From Lucifuga dentata (taxonomy: Eukaryota; Chordata; Actinopteri; Ophidiiformes; Bythitidae): a stretch of 64,000 nucleotides of DNA. A model generated the notes under the pieces. It was not told the origin of the DNA. It worked only from the letters and a program-made list of their open reading frames with translations, and did not search any database. The stretch spans positions 946-64,945 of the forward strand of contig VXCM01003375.1 of NCBI GenBank assembly GCA_014773175.1, given 5' to 3'. The position numbers and the translations under genes were made by a program. Numbering within the stretch: position 1 is the first letter of the stretch; each line of letters begins with the position of its first letter. This document shows positions 10,248 through 22,019 of this stretch, in pieces.

Positions 10248-12827
10248 TATCATATTGGCATAATCACTTAAATTATTTATGATTATCTTAAGTCTGAAGA
10301 TAGGCCATCTGCAGATTTTTCACAGAGTAGTTTGCACTGTGTCTTTTTTTATGTAANGGTTGTCTTACTGAAAGATGCTCTTTTAAGGTCCTTGATGTAA
10401 GATTCACCTTAAACTTTCAGCATGAATTTAAAGTCAAAGTCAAATCTGCTTGACCTAAGAATAAAAGAAAGAATTCATTTGATATTTGCACATTTGTGTC
10501 TCACTCGTGTGTGTGTGTGTTTTTTCTTTCTCTCTCTCACGTTGTCTTATTTATTTCTTTTGACATATACTCAGTCTTTCTGAATGACTGCCAGCCCCAG
10601 TCTCGCCCTGCTCAGCCAACAAAGCATACAGACACAGACACCTATTTATGCTCCCATCATGTTCATTTAATGGAGGCTAAAATTATGAGGGGAGGGCTAA
10701 AAATGCAGAACATTAAGAATGCCTTCTTAATTTTGGGTTTGTGTTGTTATCCATTCAAACAGGGTTTATGATCGATGATGGTGCTTTGTCTTCATGCAAT
10801 GAAGCAAGCAGACTGTGCTGTGTATATGCAACGTATGGGGGGGAGGGNGAGAGAGAGAGAAAGAGAGAGAGAGAGAGGTCTACACTCACACAAATGGAAT
10901 AATTTAACACCTACTGTTAGCTCTTCACATCTCTTGTTACAGTATGTGTTTCCCATTTTAGGTGTGGAACTAAATTACCTTAAATAAAACTACAGTGCTC
11001 GGAAATGCTCCTTCAATGCTATCACTCTGAAACTAAATTCAGAGCTGTGTTTTTGCAGATCAGACTGTTGTCTGTCTTGCTTTGACAGGCTCTTTCAAGA
11101 TTTCAAGAAAAGAACATCAGAAAAGAACAGAACAGAAAAGAACATCAGTTACAAATCCACAACACCCCTCAGAGATAATACATTTGGATACTGGCTTTGT
11201 TGAGTCACATAATAGAATTCTGCACAGTTCTGAAACAGGAGATGTGTACACACAAGCAGAAAATCTTCAGAGATTTTATCGCAGACATAACTTTGATCTT
11301 TTCCATTTGATTCTCAGTGGAGCTCAAACTCTGTCCTCTATTTTTTTTTTTTTAGCTGGTAGAGACATCAATGACAAACCTGTTTTAGCAAAAGATATAT
11401 TTACCCCCTTTGCACGTCTACTTCACTGGTCATTCAATCATTTCTTCTTTGCAATTAGTTTATTTAAGGTGTCCAATCAATATACTGATTAGACACCTTG
11501 CTGCAACACCTGTATAGTGTCTAACAAGTGTTGCAGCAAATCATTTTTGATAGATTTCTCCCCGGGACCAAGTTACTACTACAGCTAAACATGCCTGTCC
11601 ACAAATTGAGTGTGTAAGCAACTAACCGAGATAAATCACAATAATAAACTATGAAAATCACCTCCACCTCCTTAGTTTAGGCTCCTGAACCAAAATATAT
11701 GAGTCCGCTTCCTCAACATTAAATTCCCTGGAAACATGGAGTCACCATTCTTAATAGAAGCTAGAGCACCACATTATGATGAATTATTTCTATTTTTTGC
11801 ATGTGAATTGCATCAGAAAAAGGATTCTAACGGTGATTGGTTCCACATAAGCAACTCAATTCATATTCCATCGCTGCAGCTCTGTGGAAACAATCTTTTT
11901 CCACACTCAGCATAACAGGCGGTTACATCAATTGAAAAGATGCACGCTGTGCTCTAATGACATTAACTATTGTGTTTTTCTGTTTTTAATTCACCTGCAA
12001 TAATCCTCCTGAGCTTCAGCAGTAACAGCATCACTTTGAGGTGCTCTTAATGTGATAATTTCTAATAATTTGTTTGACCTCGACTAACACGTTTGCTCTC
12101 CTGTGATCACTAAATAGTTTTAATTCACATTTTAATTGTCTATATTGATTCTAGCATCCTAGAAGTAAATACTACTAATGTGTCTGTGGAAAAGAGAAAA
12201 ACACATTTGAAGAGAGATATTGATGCACAGTATGCCACGAATATCTGCATGTCTTGGAAGTGTGTGTTTGCACATCTGTGTATGTGTGTGTCCTGTTTAT
12301 GTGTTCCCTCGTCCTCCTGGGCCCAGGTAATTTGCCTGTCTCAGTCTTTAAACTTTGAACAGCCCATTTGAAAGGCAGAGGAAACAAAGGACAAACAGGA
12401 GGCTTTACGGCTGGGTTTAGTGTTTACGTCCTCCACCTCGTCTGCTCTTCTCGTTATCTCAACCTCCTCCTCTTTTTTCTCCCTCTCTTCCACCAATGCA
12501 TTCTTTATATCTCTCTTCAGAAATCTCTCTCTCTCTCATACATACGCACACACATGCATACACACACATTCTCCTAGTCTCTTTCTCTCCAGATGCTGTG
12601 ACTGATGCCCTGGGATGTAATTATTGAACAGCAAATCCCACTCCAATTTATGGCATTAAGGACATAAAGTACTTACTTCAGTTTCTCCCCAGGCCAGAAT
12701 ACAACTGAATTAGAAGAAGGGGAACAAATCTAATGAGGATGACTGAAAATATTCTATCTTCCGGTGAGAATATTAAACACATGAATCCAACAGACACTCT
12801 GCAGTACTTTGATATATAAAAAAGGTA
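10141..12827. other. Non-coding stretch with small repeats
   Basis: No gene is recognised. It contains (CA)n at 10215-10242, Ns at 10357 and 10848, and a GA run at 10849-10877. The 136-codon plus frame at 11082-11492 has no recognisable domain and no splice or promoter support. CT and CA runs occur near 12520-12570. Confidence 0.55.
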
Positions 12828-12981
12828 AATTTGAGGTGCTCTTAATAAATAAAGAGCACCTCAAATTCTTTTACTGCATATATATATATATATATATGCA
12901 GTAAAAGAATTTAAATAANTCAAATTCTTTTACTGCATATATATATATATATATATATATATGCAGTAAAAGAATTTAAAT
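12828..12981. repeat. Adjacent inverted repeats around an AT core
   Basis: A 16-bp perfect inverted repeat (12828-12843 against 12852-12867, arm aatttgaggtgctctt) is followed at once by a second palindrome. The second has arms aaattcttttactgcat and atgcagtaaaagaattt around an (AT)n core (12864-12913). After the N at 12919 the second palindrome is repeated with a longer AT core, which is most likely an unmerged assembly overlap. Confidence 0.8.
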
Positions 12982-13353
12982 AAAAGAAGAGAATGAACTT
13001 TCTGCTTTGACAAAAGTTTTTCTCAGAAATGTGTAATCTTTCTTGCAGGTAACTTTGCCTGACATTTCATTGAAGCCAAATGGACGTTTGACATTTGACC
13101 ACAATGCAAACTCAGACCGGCTATGAATGTGAGCCAAGAGATCTTCTGCTTTGCAAGGAGAGCACAAACTGCATTCACCATGTGCTCTTCAACTTAAACA
13201 TGGCTGCTCTCCTGCCAGAGATCCATCAGATCTCTGCCAGGGGCACTACCTGGTAAAGCTGTATGACTGCTTGATGGATAAATTATACATGTAAACATAA
13301 AATGTTTGCTGTCCAGAGCAAGAAAATCCAAACTGGAAGGAGTTTAGTGCGTG

Positions 13354-14016
13354 CCAGGCATAGATGGATTATCGCATGGGCAAAGTGGGCACATGTCCAG
13401 GGTCCTGGAGCCAATAGGGGCCCTTGGCCTTAAGATTTATTATTATCTTCTTTTTATTCCCCTCTTTAATGTGTAAAGTATTTTTGTTTTTAAAATATTG
13501 GTGTAAATGTGATTTTGAAAATGTAGTATGATCATGAAATTGTTTGAATGTTTTATAAATTAGCCAATTGCTAAATCACATAATGGCGTAATGACGTAGA
13601 GAAATGGTCAAATGTCAGTTTCGCTGTCAACATGAAGAAACTTGCGCTGCCTCGCGGGTCAGGAAAGCATAAACTCAAAAAATAAAAAGAAGCTAAAGAT
13701 GCCGCTTTGCTACAACAAATACCCTCCAGTTCAACATTTTTCACCAAAAAACAGGTGGAAGGTGATGTTACTGTTAGCAGCGGTGCTATCTGAGGATAAC
13801 CTGGATGCTAACATGCTAACATGTCAAAATAATGAATATAATTTCAAAGTAATACATGCTGTGTGGTTGTGGATTGTTCTATGCTGTTGTGCGACCAAAC
13901 TCTGTGTGCTTGGGGAGGGCACACAACACGCGTGTATTATTTGCGTGTGTAGGTAAGGGCCCATGGCAAGTTTGTGTCCAGGGCCTATGGTCATGACAAT
14001 CTGTCCATGGTGCCAG
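13354..14016 (+). mobile_element. Decayed, internally deleted hAT-type transposon
   Basis: The ends resemble each other as inverted repeats: left GCATAGATGGATTATCGCAT, right in reverse GCACCATGGACAGATTGTCA. Both sides carry the 'cccagggccc'-like block typical of a widespread fish hAT group. Inside, an ATG at 13632 opens a short basic peptide with a KKLALPRGSGKHKLKK start, then a stop, then SSTFFTKK. This follows the usual hAT/ZBED N-terminus (basic leader, then a PxxxSFF motif). The rest of the transposase is missing, so it is a dead, shortened copy. Confidence 0.5.
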
Positions 14017-14113
14017 TGTAGCTGTTGTCACATGTTGTAGTCATGGTTGTAGTCATCATTTGAGTCATATACCAAAGTCATGCTAACCTTCAACATGTTG
14101 AAGCTTTTCTGAT

Positions 14114-14210
14114 TTTAATGTCAACTATGCATATCTAGCCCCCTAGCTAGATATGCATATGCATATGAAGAACAGTGAAGATACACACACACACACACAC
14201 ACACACACAG
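14114..14210. repeat. Inverted repeat and (CA)n
   Basis: A 12-13 bp inverted repeat (arm atgcatatctag, spacer about 8) lies in a TATGCAT-rich patch and is followed by (CA)n at about 14184-14209. Confidence 0.7.
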
Positions 14211-14936
14211 CAGGAGGTGGAGAAACGATGGAGTGGTTGTTATCAGCGGGCTTGAAACTGAGCTGTAAGATAACGGCCCCTCCTAAATGATTTATCTCAG
14301 AGTGATATGTTTGATAGGAGGGATCAGCTGAGGACAGAATGCATTACATAAAGAAAGACAGAAGGAAGCAGGAGGAAGGAAAAGTGAAACTGTTTATCTG
14401 TTGTTTTCTTTCCACCAGACTCACTCTCATTTGTCCTCCCTCCTTTATTATCCTCTGTGCAAAGCAAATTCTTTCTCTCCATTTCTTATTCTGTCCCTCC
14501 CTGACATGTCCTGTCTTTGGTGTCCTCTGTCTCTCCCTCTCTCCCCCTCTCCCACTCTTCCTCATCTTCCATTACTTTATCTCTCCTTTCACACTCCGTA
14601 CCCAAACACAGGCAAGATGAATGATGAGTGGATGAGGGAATCTGGCCCACTCCGCTGCATAGCAGGCCAGAGATGGAGACAAACAACAGGGCTGTGTGAA
14701 TTAAACATGACAGGACCCCTGTTGCTCCTTCCTGTGCGAGCTTGTTGGACACTGCAGACGAAGTTCAGTAGCCGTCCTTGAGAGAATCGTTTGAAATCTC
14801 GAGCACGGAGAAGAAAGAAACTTGAAAGCAGCAGTTGGATTTGTTTACTTTTGCAGAGAGTTGCGATCTTTCCCTGAATCAACACAGACATGGAACGAGT
14901 TGTGGGCACACATTCACTCATGTATAGTCACACACA

Positions 14937-14971
<35 letters not shown>

Positions 14972-15582
14972 TCACACAGTGACATAAAGTTTCACAAAAC
15001 TCTGCTTTTTCCTGAAATAGTGGGTTCCATGCCAGGAATCAATACAGTGTGGTAATGGTTAAGAGTGTGTGTGTGTGTGTGTGTGTGTCTAAAAGCTGAT
15101 TGATGGAAGATGTCCTGGCCCCTGAGGACAGCTTGATTTCTGCCAATGGAGCTCCACTGTCTCTGTAACAGCTACTGTGTTTATCTGACAGAATGACAAG
15201 TAGTAAAACTCAATTTCCTGTTTACATCAGATATGCATCCATAATACTATATGTCAGGAAATACCATTTCTTTGCAATACGTCTACTGTACCGCTGCTTC
15301 TGTTGCCTGGAGATCCGCTTGAATTCTGCTCGGTCTGCTGTAAACCCTATTATGTCTGTCACTGTACTGACAACATCGTCATCATCCATCACATCATCCA
15401 TCTTTCACACATCACCGTCGTCTTAATCCGGGGTTTTCTCTCTCTGTGCTCAGGCTTGTTCTATCATATACTGTATCTATCAAAACCATAACACAGCATC
15501 CACTAAAATCAGACCCAAGAACTCTTTCCAATTCTGTATCTGAGTTCTCCTCATCTGTGCTCCTGTAACTAGCAAAGATTAC
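14211..15582. other. Non-coding stretch with a pyrimidine tract and CT/CA repeats
   Basis: A pyrimidine-rich tract runs from about 14400 to 14615. Short frames on both strands there are composition effects. CT then CA runs lie at 14936-14970 and a (GT)n run at 15067-15089. No exon is supported. Confidence 0.55.
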
Positions 15583-15745
15583 TTGACCGTCCTGATACAA
15601 CTCTCAAAATCCCCTCTTCAGGCTTTACAAATCATCAAGAATGCTGCAGCCAGTCTTCTCCTCACCCTCCCTGAACTCTCCTTTATCACACACACACTCC
15701 TGCACTCAATCCTTTGGCTGCTCATATCAAAAATTGATAGACGCA
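15583..15745 (+). pseudogene. LINE ORF2 C-terminal scrap
   Basis: One frame reads LQALQIIKNAAASLLL and then SFITHTLLHSILWLLISKI. This lines up with the L2/CR1-type LINE signature 'LQ-IQNAAARLLT ... HITPVL-SLHWLPV--RI' that lies after the reverse transcriptase domain. Conserved positions are partly lost, so it is an old relic of roughly 160 bases. Confidence 0.55.
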
Positions 15746-16285
15746 TCCATAGCAGAGCTAAGGGAGCTGCTGCTGCAAGGTGTGCAGTGCTTTTCTCAGA
15801 TGACCTGGCCGTTGCATCAGTCATCCTGTGCGCATACCTTTGTATTCACACTGTGTCTTATTTTAGGGTTGACACTGGGGAAAGTTGAGGGAAAAAGTGA
15901 CACATGAGAACTGGGATTGGTTGTAAAAATTAAGGCAGAAAAGAGAAGATGCGATGGGAATGTGTGCAAAAATCTGCCACAGCCGAAATTACACTGGGGT
16001 GAGTTCATTACTATTGCATGTGTATGTGATTCTGTGTGGGCATGTGTGTGTCTTTGAGTGAGTAAATTTGCAAATTTGCAACCTGATCTGCGAGTTTGTT
16101 TGTCTACTCATGCATGCCTGTGTGTGTGTGTGTATGTATGCATGCAAGAGTGGTCTTTTTTGGAAGTTAAAACTCATTTCTTTATTCCCTAGCATTTACT
16201 GACAGACAGTGGCCAGGCCTCAGTGAACAGCCTGGGCTTTTATTATCCAACACTGAGTAGACACAGATCACAGGACATGCCCAGT

Positions 16286-16323
<38 letters not shown>

Positions 16324-16774
16324 GCACGCACGCATGCACGCACGCACACACACAGCAGCCCATGGGAATATTTAGGAGGGTGTGACAGTAAGGAGTCTCT
16401 CAACTTACTGTACATACACACCACACACACACATATGATAAATGCCGCAACATTACATTAGATATAACGTATAAATGAGCATCTGTGTTTATCATGTTGA
16501 AATATGAGTCGCTCTGTTACACCAAAGCTTCATCACTTTGTGTTTTAGTGAGAGGAGATAACTAATCATGTCAACCACTCATGATAAATTCACCCACTGT
16601 CAGAATCGCTACACGCATCCTATGATGAAAAATCTTAAATTTATGGGCCCTGTTTATGCTAAAGTAGCATTATGATCTATTATTCAGGGTGTTCCTACCC
16701 TGAAGGATGTATTGATGTGTGCAGACAACTTCCATGTAATTATGCAACATGCCAATACAATCTGACTCACTCAC
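15746..16774. other. Presumed kcng intron with alternating CA/CG repeat
   Basis: This is downstream of the last visible kcng exon on the minus strand. It contains an alternating purine-pyrimidine run (CA)n then (CGCA)n at 16288-16354. No channel exon (S2-S6, GYGD pore) is seen here or anywhere down to position 1 on this strand. Confidence 0.6.
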
Positions 16775-17416
16775 CCTGTCCTCCTCCTCTCTTAGATCGG
16801 GCATGGTGCTGATACACAGGCTGACAACAGTCACAGCAACCATGATGACCGACATGCAGGCAAATATCTTCCCTGGTAAGCCAGATTGTGGATTCTCCAC
16901 CATATCTCTCAGCCAGTTCATCACCTTTCGGTACTTTGTCTCCTCCATTGGCACACGCTGCATGGCGTTTCTTTGCCTGCGCTCCTCCTCACGCCTCTCC
17001 TGCTCATGCATCTCCTCGATGCGCGTGTACATCTTCCTCTTACAGCAGCGCTCCATATAGGCCATCTCCACACCCCAGTAATTCAGCTCATCGTGCAGAG
17101 AGAGGATACACATCTCCCGCAGGAGACGGAGTTTCCCTGCAGCCAGAAAGTTGAGGATTACCCTGAAGGCGGAAGGTGAGCGGTCAAAGAAGAACTCCTT
17201 GCGAACTTCATCGTAGTCATCGCAGACCCTGGCAATGTCCTCAGGTGACCGACAGCTGCAGAGGCGGCCAAGTCGGGTGAGGGGGAATTGCTCAAGTGTG
17301 CTCCAGGGCAGGGTGTAGCGGTTCCCTCCAACGTTGATCACTGCCAACAGGCCATGGTCGATGGACACCAAGTCCTCTGGCCGACGGATGAACTGAGCCC
17401 TCTGGTAGTGCACACC
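16775..17416 (-). CDS. kcng4: Kv6 (KCNG) channel, second coding exon: T1 domain and S1
   Basis: This is a silent/modulatory voltage-gated K+ channel subunit of the Kv6 type. Known Kv6 proteins do not form channels alone but join Kv2 subunits at the plasma membrane and alter their gating. The exon encodes residues 37-250. The T1 assembly domain (about 62-165) carries INVGGNRY, LPWSTLEQFPLTRL, VCDDYDE, EFFFDRSPSAF and AAGKLRLLREMC. A basic linker follows, then MVENPQSGLPGK leading into S1 (about 219-240), and STMPDLREEEDR at the exon end. The zinc motif keeps C139-X20-C160-C161, but the leading His is Arg133, as I recall for mammalian Kv6.1 and Kv6.2. The acceptor is tctttttccactcag|GGTGTG and the donor AGG|GTGAGT, both phase 0. 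Recalled human sequences favour KCNG4 over KCNG1 and KCNG2. The 256-codon open frame that begins at 17440 and runs on to 16670 includes intron sequence and is not the true product. Confidence 0.9.
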
Positions 17417-17698
17417 CTGAGTGGAAAAAGAGAGAAACAAATGGCTTGAAAAGTGACAGGATTAGTTATCAAAGACAAATTAAAAAATGACACTACCTCA
17501 ACAATCATAAAGAACACTACCCTGTAGCATCTATTTGCCTGAAATCAAAGGCAGTAAGTTTAACAAAATGATGAAGAATGGTACAAAAGCAAAATGCCAA
17601 AATCTTAAAAGTTTTTTATACAACTAACTGCTGATATAATAACTTCATTTTTTAGAATTTCATTTAACTTCAATGAATTCAGACAATCCTATTCATAC
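17417..17698 (-). other. kcng intron (282 bp)
   Basis: A short phase-0 intron between the two coding exons, GT...AG on the minus strand (donor gtatgaat, acceptor tccactcag). It falls exactly between the IK and G of the IKG motif, where the KCNG1 and KCNG4 N-termini carry the same motif. Confidence 0.85.
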
Positions 17699-17808
17699 CT
17701 TGATGGTCTCAGTCTCAGGGATCTCGGTGAAAATGCGGTCAAGACTGCTGTCATCACTAACGGACAGATTGCTGAAATCGTGGTTGGCATTGCTGATGAT
17801 GGGCATGG
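17699..17808 (-). CDS. kcng4: Kv6 (KCNG) channel, first coding exon
   Basis: This exon is too short to stand out as an open frame, but the splice signals and junction peptide define it. The acceptor tgtgttttcctaatgcag is followed by CC and then the ATG (17804-17806 on the plus strand). Thirty-six codons follow, from MPIISNANHDFSNLSV to EIPETETIK, then the donor AAG|GTATGA. Joined to the next exon it gives ...ETETIK|GVHYQRAQ, matching the 'IKG-YYRRA' segment that precedes T1 in KCNG1 and KCNG4. The Met-Pro start also fits KCNG4. Human KCNG2 lacks this segment as I recall it. Two bases of 5' UTR lie in this exon, so transcription must begin in an upstream exon. Confidence 0.85.
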
Positions 17809-19119
17809 CTGCATTAGGAAAACACACTGCTCTGGACCAGGCAGCTCAGACCAGATGATGAAGACAATGTCTGCCCTTCTGACTCAGGAAGCAGTGTTGT
17901 GTATTGCAACCTCCAATGACTTACAATAAACCCTGCATAAGATAAAAGTGCAGCAGCTTTATGCCTTTTTGGTCTCAGTGCTCGTCATAACAAGGGCCCT
18001 TCTCTCATTGATGGACCAACTATGGCTCTGGCTTCCATCTGACATAGGAAAGTATGGAAATGAAAGTTTTGATGGTGTCGTCTATGGTCCACAATAGAAT
18101 CAGCTGGATATCAGGATTCATCAGCACATCGGTGGGTAATCCAGGTCTGAAGCAAGAGTCTGGAAAAATAAAGCCCAGATGGAGAGATGCTGCTAGGATT
18201 GATCAGTGGCTGATAGCTGCAGAGAATGAGTTGGATGAGCCTAGAAGCCAAATGTGTTGTACTGAGGTGTCCAGGGACCGAGGGGAATCCTTTCTGTCAG
18301 CACAACAGGATTAGTGAGAACCTAAACACACACAGGAGAGAGGAGGGTCTGAGATTAGAGTAATGGGTCATGATTTAGCATCAGAAAGGACAAACATTTG
18401 TGAAGACAGATGGTGGGTGGGTNGGGAGAGAGAGAGAGAGAGAGAGAGAGCGCACCTCAACAACACTGCAGTGCTGTAGGCTCCTCCTCCCTCTTTCACT
18501 TCACTTCGTTTTGTGTCCAGAGATGGACACACATCAGCTCTGCTGCTATAAATGGCCAGTCACTGTGATCAACACAGAGCTTGAATGGACAGAAAAGACA
18601 TTTCCACCCAAATTAACACGCATGAAGGAGACTAACTGGTTTACTTAGTATACTGTACGTTTCAGAAAATAGCAATAGAAAAGAGCATTCAGGTTCTGTG
18701 CTGTAATTCACACTCAGAGTTGAGGTAAACAAAGCAGTTTATTGGTCGCAGTAGATGGGTAACAATCCTAGCAACAGACACTTTATGAAACACACAAAGT
18801 GTTTTTCTTGGCAATAAGATCGTCATGAAAGTTATTTGGCACTGTTACTTGTTACAGTTGCCCAGAATGGATTGCTGTGTTTCAGAGTCGGAGACAGCTT
18901 CGGTTATTTTCAAACTGGGCTCTATTTTCCCATTATTTGTCATCATACTGTCTGACCAAACCAAATTTTGTCATTTTTTCTAGAATACAGTTATTTATCT
19001 ATTTATTACCATAACTTCTGTACATGAAGACCAGCAGCACACAGCACACAAGAATGGTGGGCATTTCAAAGCACACCAAGGATCAAAGAGATTCCCATTG
19101 AGAGAAAGGCTGCTATTAA

Positions 19120-19675
19120 AGGGGACATTTTATGCCTATTTGGCTATTTTTCCTTCATTTTATAATGTAATTTAAAAGGCAGTATGTGTGGAACATTGTC
19201 AGAATTGCAAAAATTGAGATTGCCAAAATAAATGCACCCAGTAAGTAAAACCCATAAGTCCTGAACTGCCCTGAAAGCTTTGGTTAGTCCTACTTGTTTA
19301 CATCAACATGTCTACATCAACACCATTTGCATTCACCTGGTTAGCACCAGGTGAATGCAAATGGTACAAGTAATGGTACAAATGGTACAAAGTACAAGGC
19401 TACCATGTGAGCGTTTGGCCAGCGCCTGCGTTTTGCATTTGTGGATGTTGTTACCCTCATGACTGATGCAACCAGCCAATCAGAACAGAGTGGGTTTTTT
19501 GGGAAGGGACTTTGAAAATGCAGTATCTAAACTGATATGTTTTCACTCACCATGCACAGCAGTGCTGCAGCAGAGAAGTGGATCAGTGTGCAACTTAAAG
19601 CACTGCAAAGTTTTCAAATACACCCCGACATGAAAATAAGACCATGGAAATCTGTATGTTACGTCCCTTTTATAA
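19120..19675. mobile_element. MITE family B copy 1 (AGGGGACAT ends)
   Basis: The element starts right after TTAA (19116-19119) with AGGGGACATTTTATGCC. This is the familiar start of a very common teleost MITE that ends CATAATATGTCCCCTTTAA; here the right end is decayed (tatgttacgtccctttta). The part 19437-19655 is clearly homologous to 61040-61260, sharing 'agccaatcagaa.agagt.gg', 'cacagcagtgctg' and 'catggaaat.tgt'. A perfect 19-bp hairpin (19322-19365) lies inside. Confidence 0.65.
19322..19365. repeat. Perfect 19-bp inverted repeat, 6-nt loop
   Basis: The arm accatttgcattcacctgg (19322-19340) is exactly repeated in reverse complement at 19347-19365, separated by ttagca. It lies inside the MITE and is followed by repeated 'atggtacaa' units. 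Confidence 0.95.
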
Positions 19676-20947
19676 AGTTTTTAGTTGCATCTACGGTGCA
19701 CGTCCTCTTGGAAATTGTGTAATTCAGCATTTTTTGAAGACTGTACCATGTAGTTTACTATACCATGTACCATGTAGTTTACTATACCATGTAGCATGTA
19801 GTTTACTGTGGAAGGCAACTGCATTTAACAACTCCACTGACTTTCAAGATGACCCGATTAGTTGTTTTGGCAAAACTAATGAGAGTTTGGTTAGAAGTGA
19901 ATGATGATGGGAGAATAGGGCACAGANAAAAAAAAAAAAAAAAAAAATCTACAATTATGATTTGAAACTCAGTGTTGTGTCTCTTATTTAAGCCCTGACT
20001 GCCAGTGGTACTATAGCTGATGACTCTGATTTTGATCAGTCTATTTCCTGCTGCCAGACTTTTAGTATACCTCTGAATATGAAGCTGTAACAGATACTAT
20101 CTGGAACACAGGCATAATGATACTGTACAGTAAGTGAGCTGGAAACAGCAAGTTAGAAAAACCTTTTTGTACTGAAACATACAAGAATGCCTTCACACAT
20201 ACTACAGTAATCTGTCACTGTGACTGGCCGTGACGCACAGACCTGATGGTGAGTGCAGCATGGTGCCAGTGTGTGTGAATTTATTGCAGCTCTATCACTC
20301 CATATTTTGAATGCTATAGCCTATAAAATCAGAAAATGATCAACGTTACACGGATTGTTTTGCCGAGTAGCCAACCACAGTATCAACCAACTAATGCTTA
20401 TTCAATGTATAAATGAAGAGAGCCCAAGTTTAAAGTATTGGACTGCACCAACATGCGTCACTAATTCAAAACCAGGAAGATATGGGAGGAACCAATAAAT
20501 CATTTCTGTCATGGTGGTGTTTCATTTCCACCTCACAGGGAGAGGAGAGCATGATAAACTGTTTATTAATAGACTTGTATTCCCTGTGGTTGAGAGGCTG
20601 GTATTTCCTGGTGGAGAGGTAATTTTGGGAGGCATTTCACCAGCACCCTGGTATTATCAGCTTTGCTCAGCATCCCCACTGGATATAATTACACATATCC
20701 CAGATTTAGTTTTTCCTTAAGAAAGAATTTATCTACATTTTTAGTTTTTTTTTGTTTTTTGTTTTTTTTATTGATAGTCATCATAAGTAGTTTAAACCAG
20801 AAATTTCACACTAATGTTTAAAATAAATGAATGCTTTAATGGAAGTACAGTCTGTTTCCAGTGAGTGGAGGTCATTGCCATGAGGCCAGAGAGGATCTGA
20901 TCTCTTGGATTTGACGTTTTCCACAACTTGCAGAAACTGCTACTAAG

Positions 20948-20949
<2 letters not shown>

Positions 20950-21011
<62 letters not shown>

Positions 21012-21031
21012 NCACACACACACACACACAC
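20950..21031. repeat. (CA)n microsatellite
   Basis: A dinucleotide run of about 80 bases with an N at 21012. Length is uncertain because of the assembly join. Confidence 0.9.
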
Positions 21032-21521
21032 TTGACCGTGGAATAATTTTGCGCTCTAATTACAAATTAGACCGTCGATCAGATGGACGATTAATTAAGA
21101 AAGGCGTGCATGAATAAATTTAAATTTTAAAATCAAATGTGTGAATTTAGGGTGCTGCAGTTCTAACGATCTCATTTGAACTACAAGGGCAACTATTTTA
21201 CCTTTAAATTCTACTTCAAGCGCTTATTCTGTAATTAGCAATGTTGCAATTTTGAAATGCTGTGAAACACATTATTATTATGAACGTGGACTATGTGGCA
21301 TTCTCACTTTAATAAATAACACGCAGATATAAGCACAAACATTGGTCAGTTTAAGTTGTCACGTATGGCTTACCATCCTGAGAAGAGCTCGCACACATCT
21401 CCAAACCACCAAAGCAGCAGTGTTAAAGCCCCCCGTCTCCCCGCAGCTCCTCCGATCATTCAACAAACTAGCAGGGTGTCAACAAAAAAAAAAAAAAAAT
21501 NAGAAGGCGCACAGAACATAC

Positions 21522-21803
21522 CGGAGATGCAGCGGGTAAAGCTTTGGTGTACCGGTAGTGCTGAAAGTGTCCCGTTACAGCTCGGCCAGTACTGCTGCAG
21601 GAGAAGGAGGAGGGAGGAAGAGGAGGGGGTCGGATTCGTGGTACGCAACTGAGGAGACTCCGCGGATATCCAAGTTCAAGTTTGCGTAAAAGTGACGACA
21701 GGCGCACGATCCAGGCTCTGAGCTCCCGACGAGAGAAAAGAATTGATGCAGAATATTTCGGACTGGGGTTCTCAGAGTGTCCCCTCTATGCCTTTTCTAT
21801 CCC

Positions 21804-21843
<40 letters not shown>

Positions 21844-21925
21844 CATATGCAGTAAAATTCAAGGACAAAAAGGAGACGCTTACCCTGATAGCCGTCATGC
21901 GCAACACGGGGCGCGGTTCTCTCCC
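21522..21925 (-). other. Candidate non-coding first exon of kcng
   Basis: On the minus strand this CpG-rich block ends in a canonical donor (ctccG|GTATGTTC). The acceptor just before the kcng ATG requires an upstream 5' UTR exon, and this is the only CpG-dense segment upstream. The 5' limit is not certain: a TATATA element at about 21951-21957 would place the start near 21925, but the stretch contains a long homopolymer (21811-21841). The real exon may instead begin near 21750. An N at 21501 lies just beyond the donor. Confidence 0.45.
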
Positions 21926-21960
21926 CAATTACCTTCACCAAGGGTCGGCTCTATATATGC
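21522..21960 (-). promoter_or_regulatory. Likely CpG-rich promoter of kcng
   Basis: The segment is markedly richer in CG dinucleotides than its AT-rich surroundings (ccgcgg, gcgcacg, cccgacg, ctcggcc, taccgg, cagcggg). It also holds a minus-strand TATATA box within gtgcatatatagagcc. Its position about 3.7 kb upstream of the ATG exon fits a channel-gene promoter. No expression data support this. Confidence 0.45.
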
Positions 21961-22019
21961 ACACTGAAGCTTTGTCAAGAAGTCACACATTTCAGTCATG
22001 TGACCCATAATGCCGTGAG

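Larger units (their letters stand above)
17809..21521 (-). other. Presumed 5' UTR intron of kcng
   Basis: About 3.7 kb between the likely non-coding first exon and the ATG exon. It holds a GA run at 18423-18452, a MITE (19120-19675), a poly-A run with an N at 19927, and a long (CA)n at 20950-21031 with an N. No other exon is recognised. Assignment as an intron depends on the proposed first exon. Confidence 0.55.

Noticed and set aside
11082..11492. 136-codon plus frame
   Set aside because: No recognisable domain or exon signals; it contains a poly-T encoded Phe run.
16670..17440. Reading the full 256-codon minus frame as the channel product
   Set aside because: The first 8 codons and the last 34 lie beyond canonical splice sites; the peptides there do not match any Kv channel.
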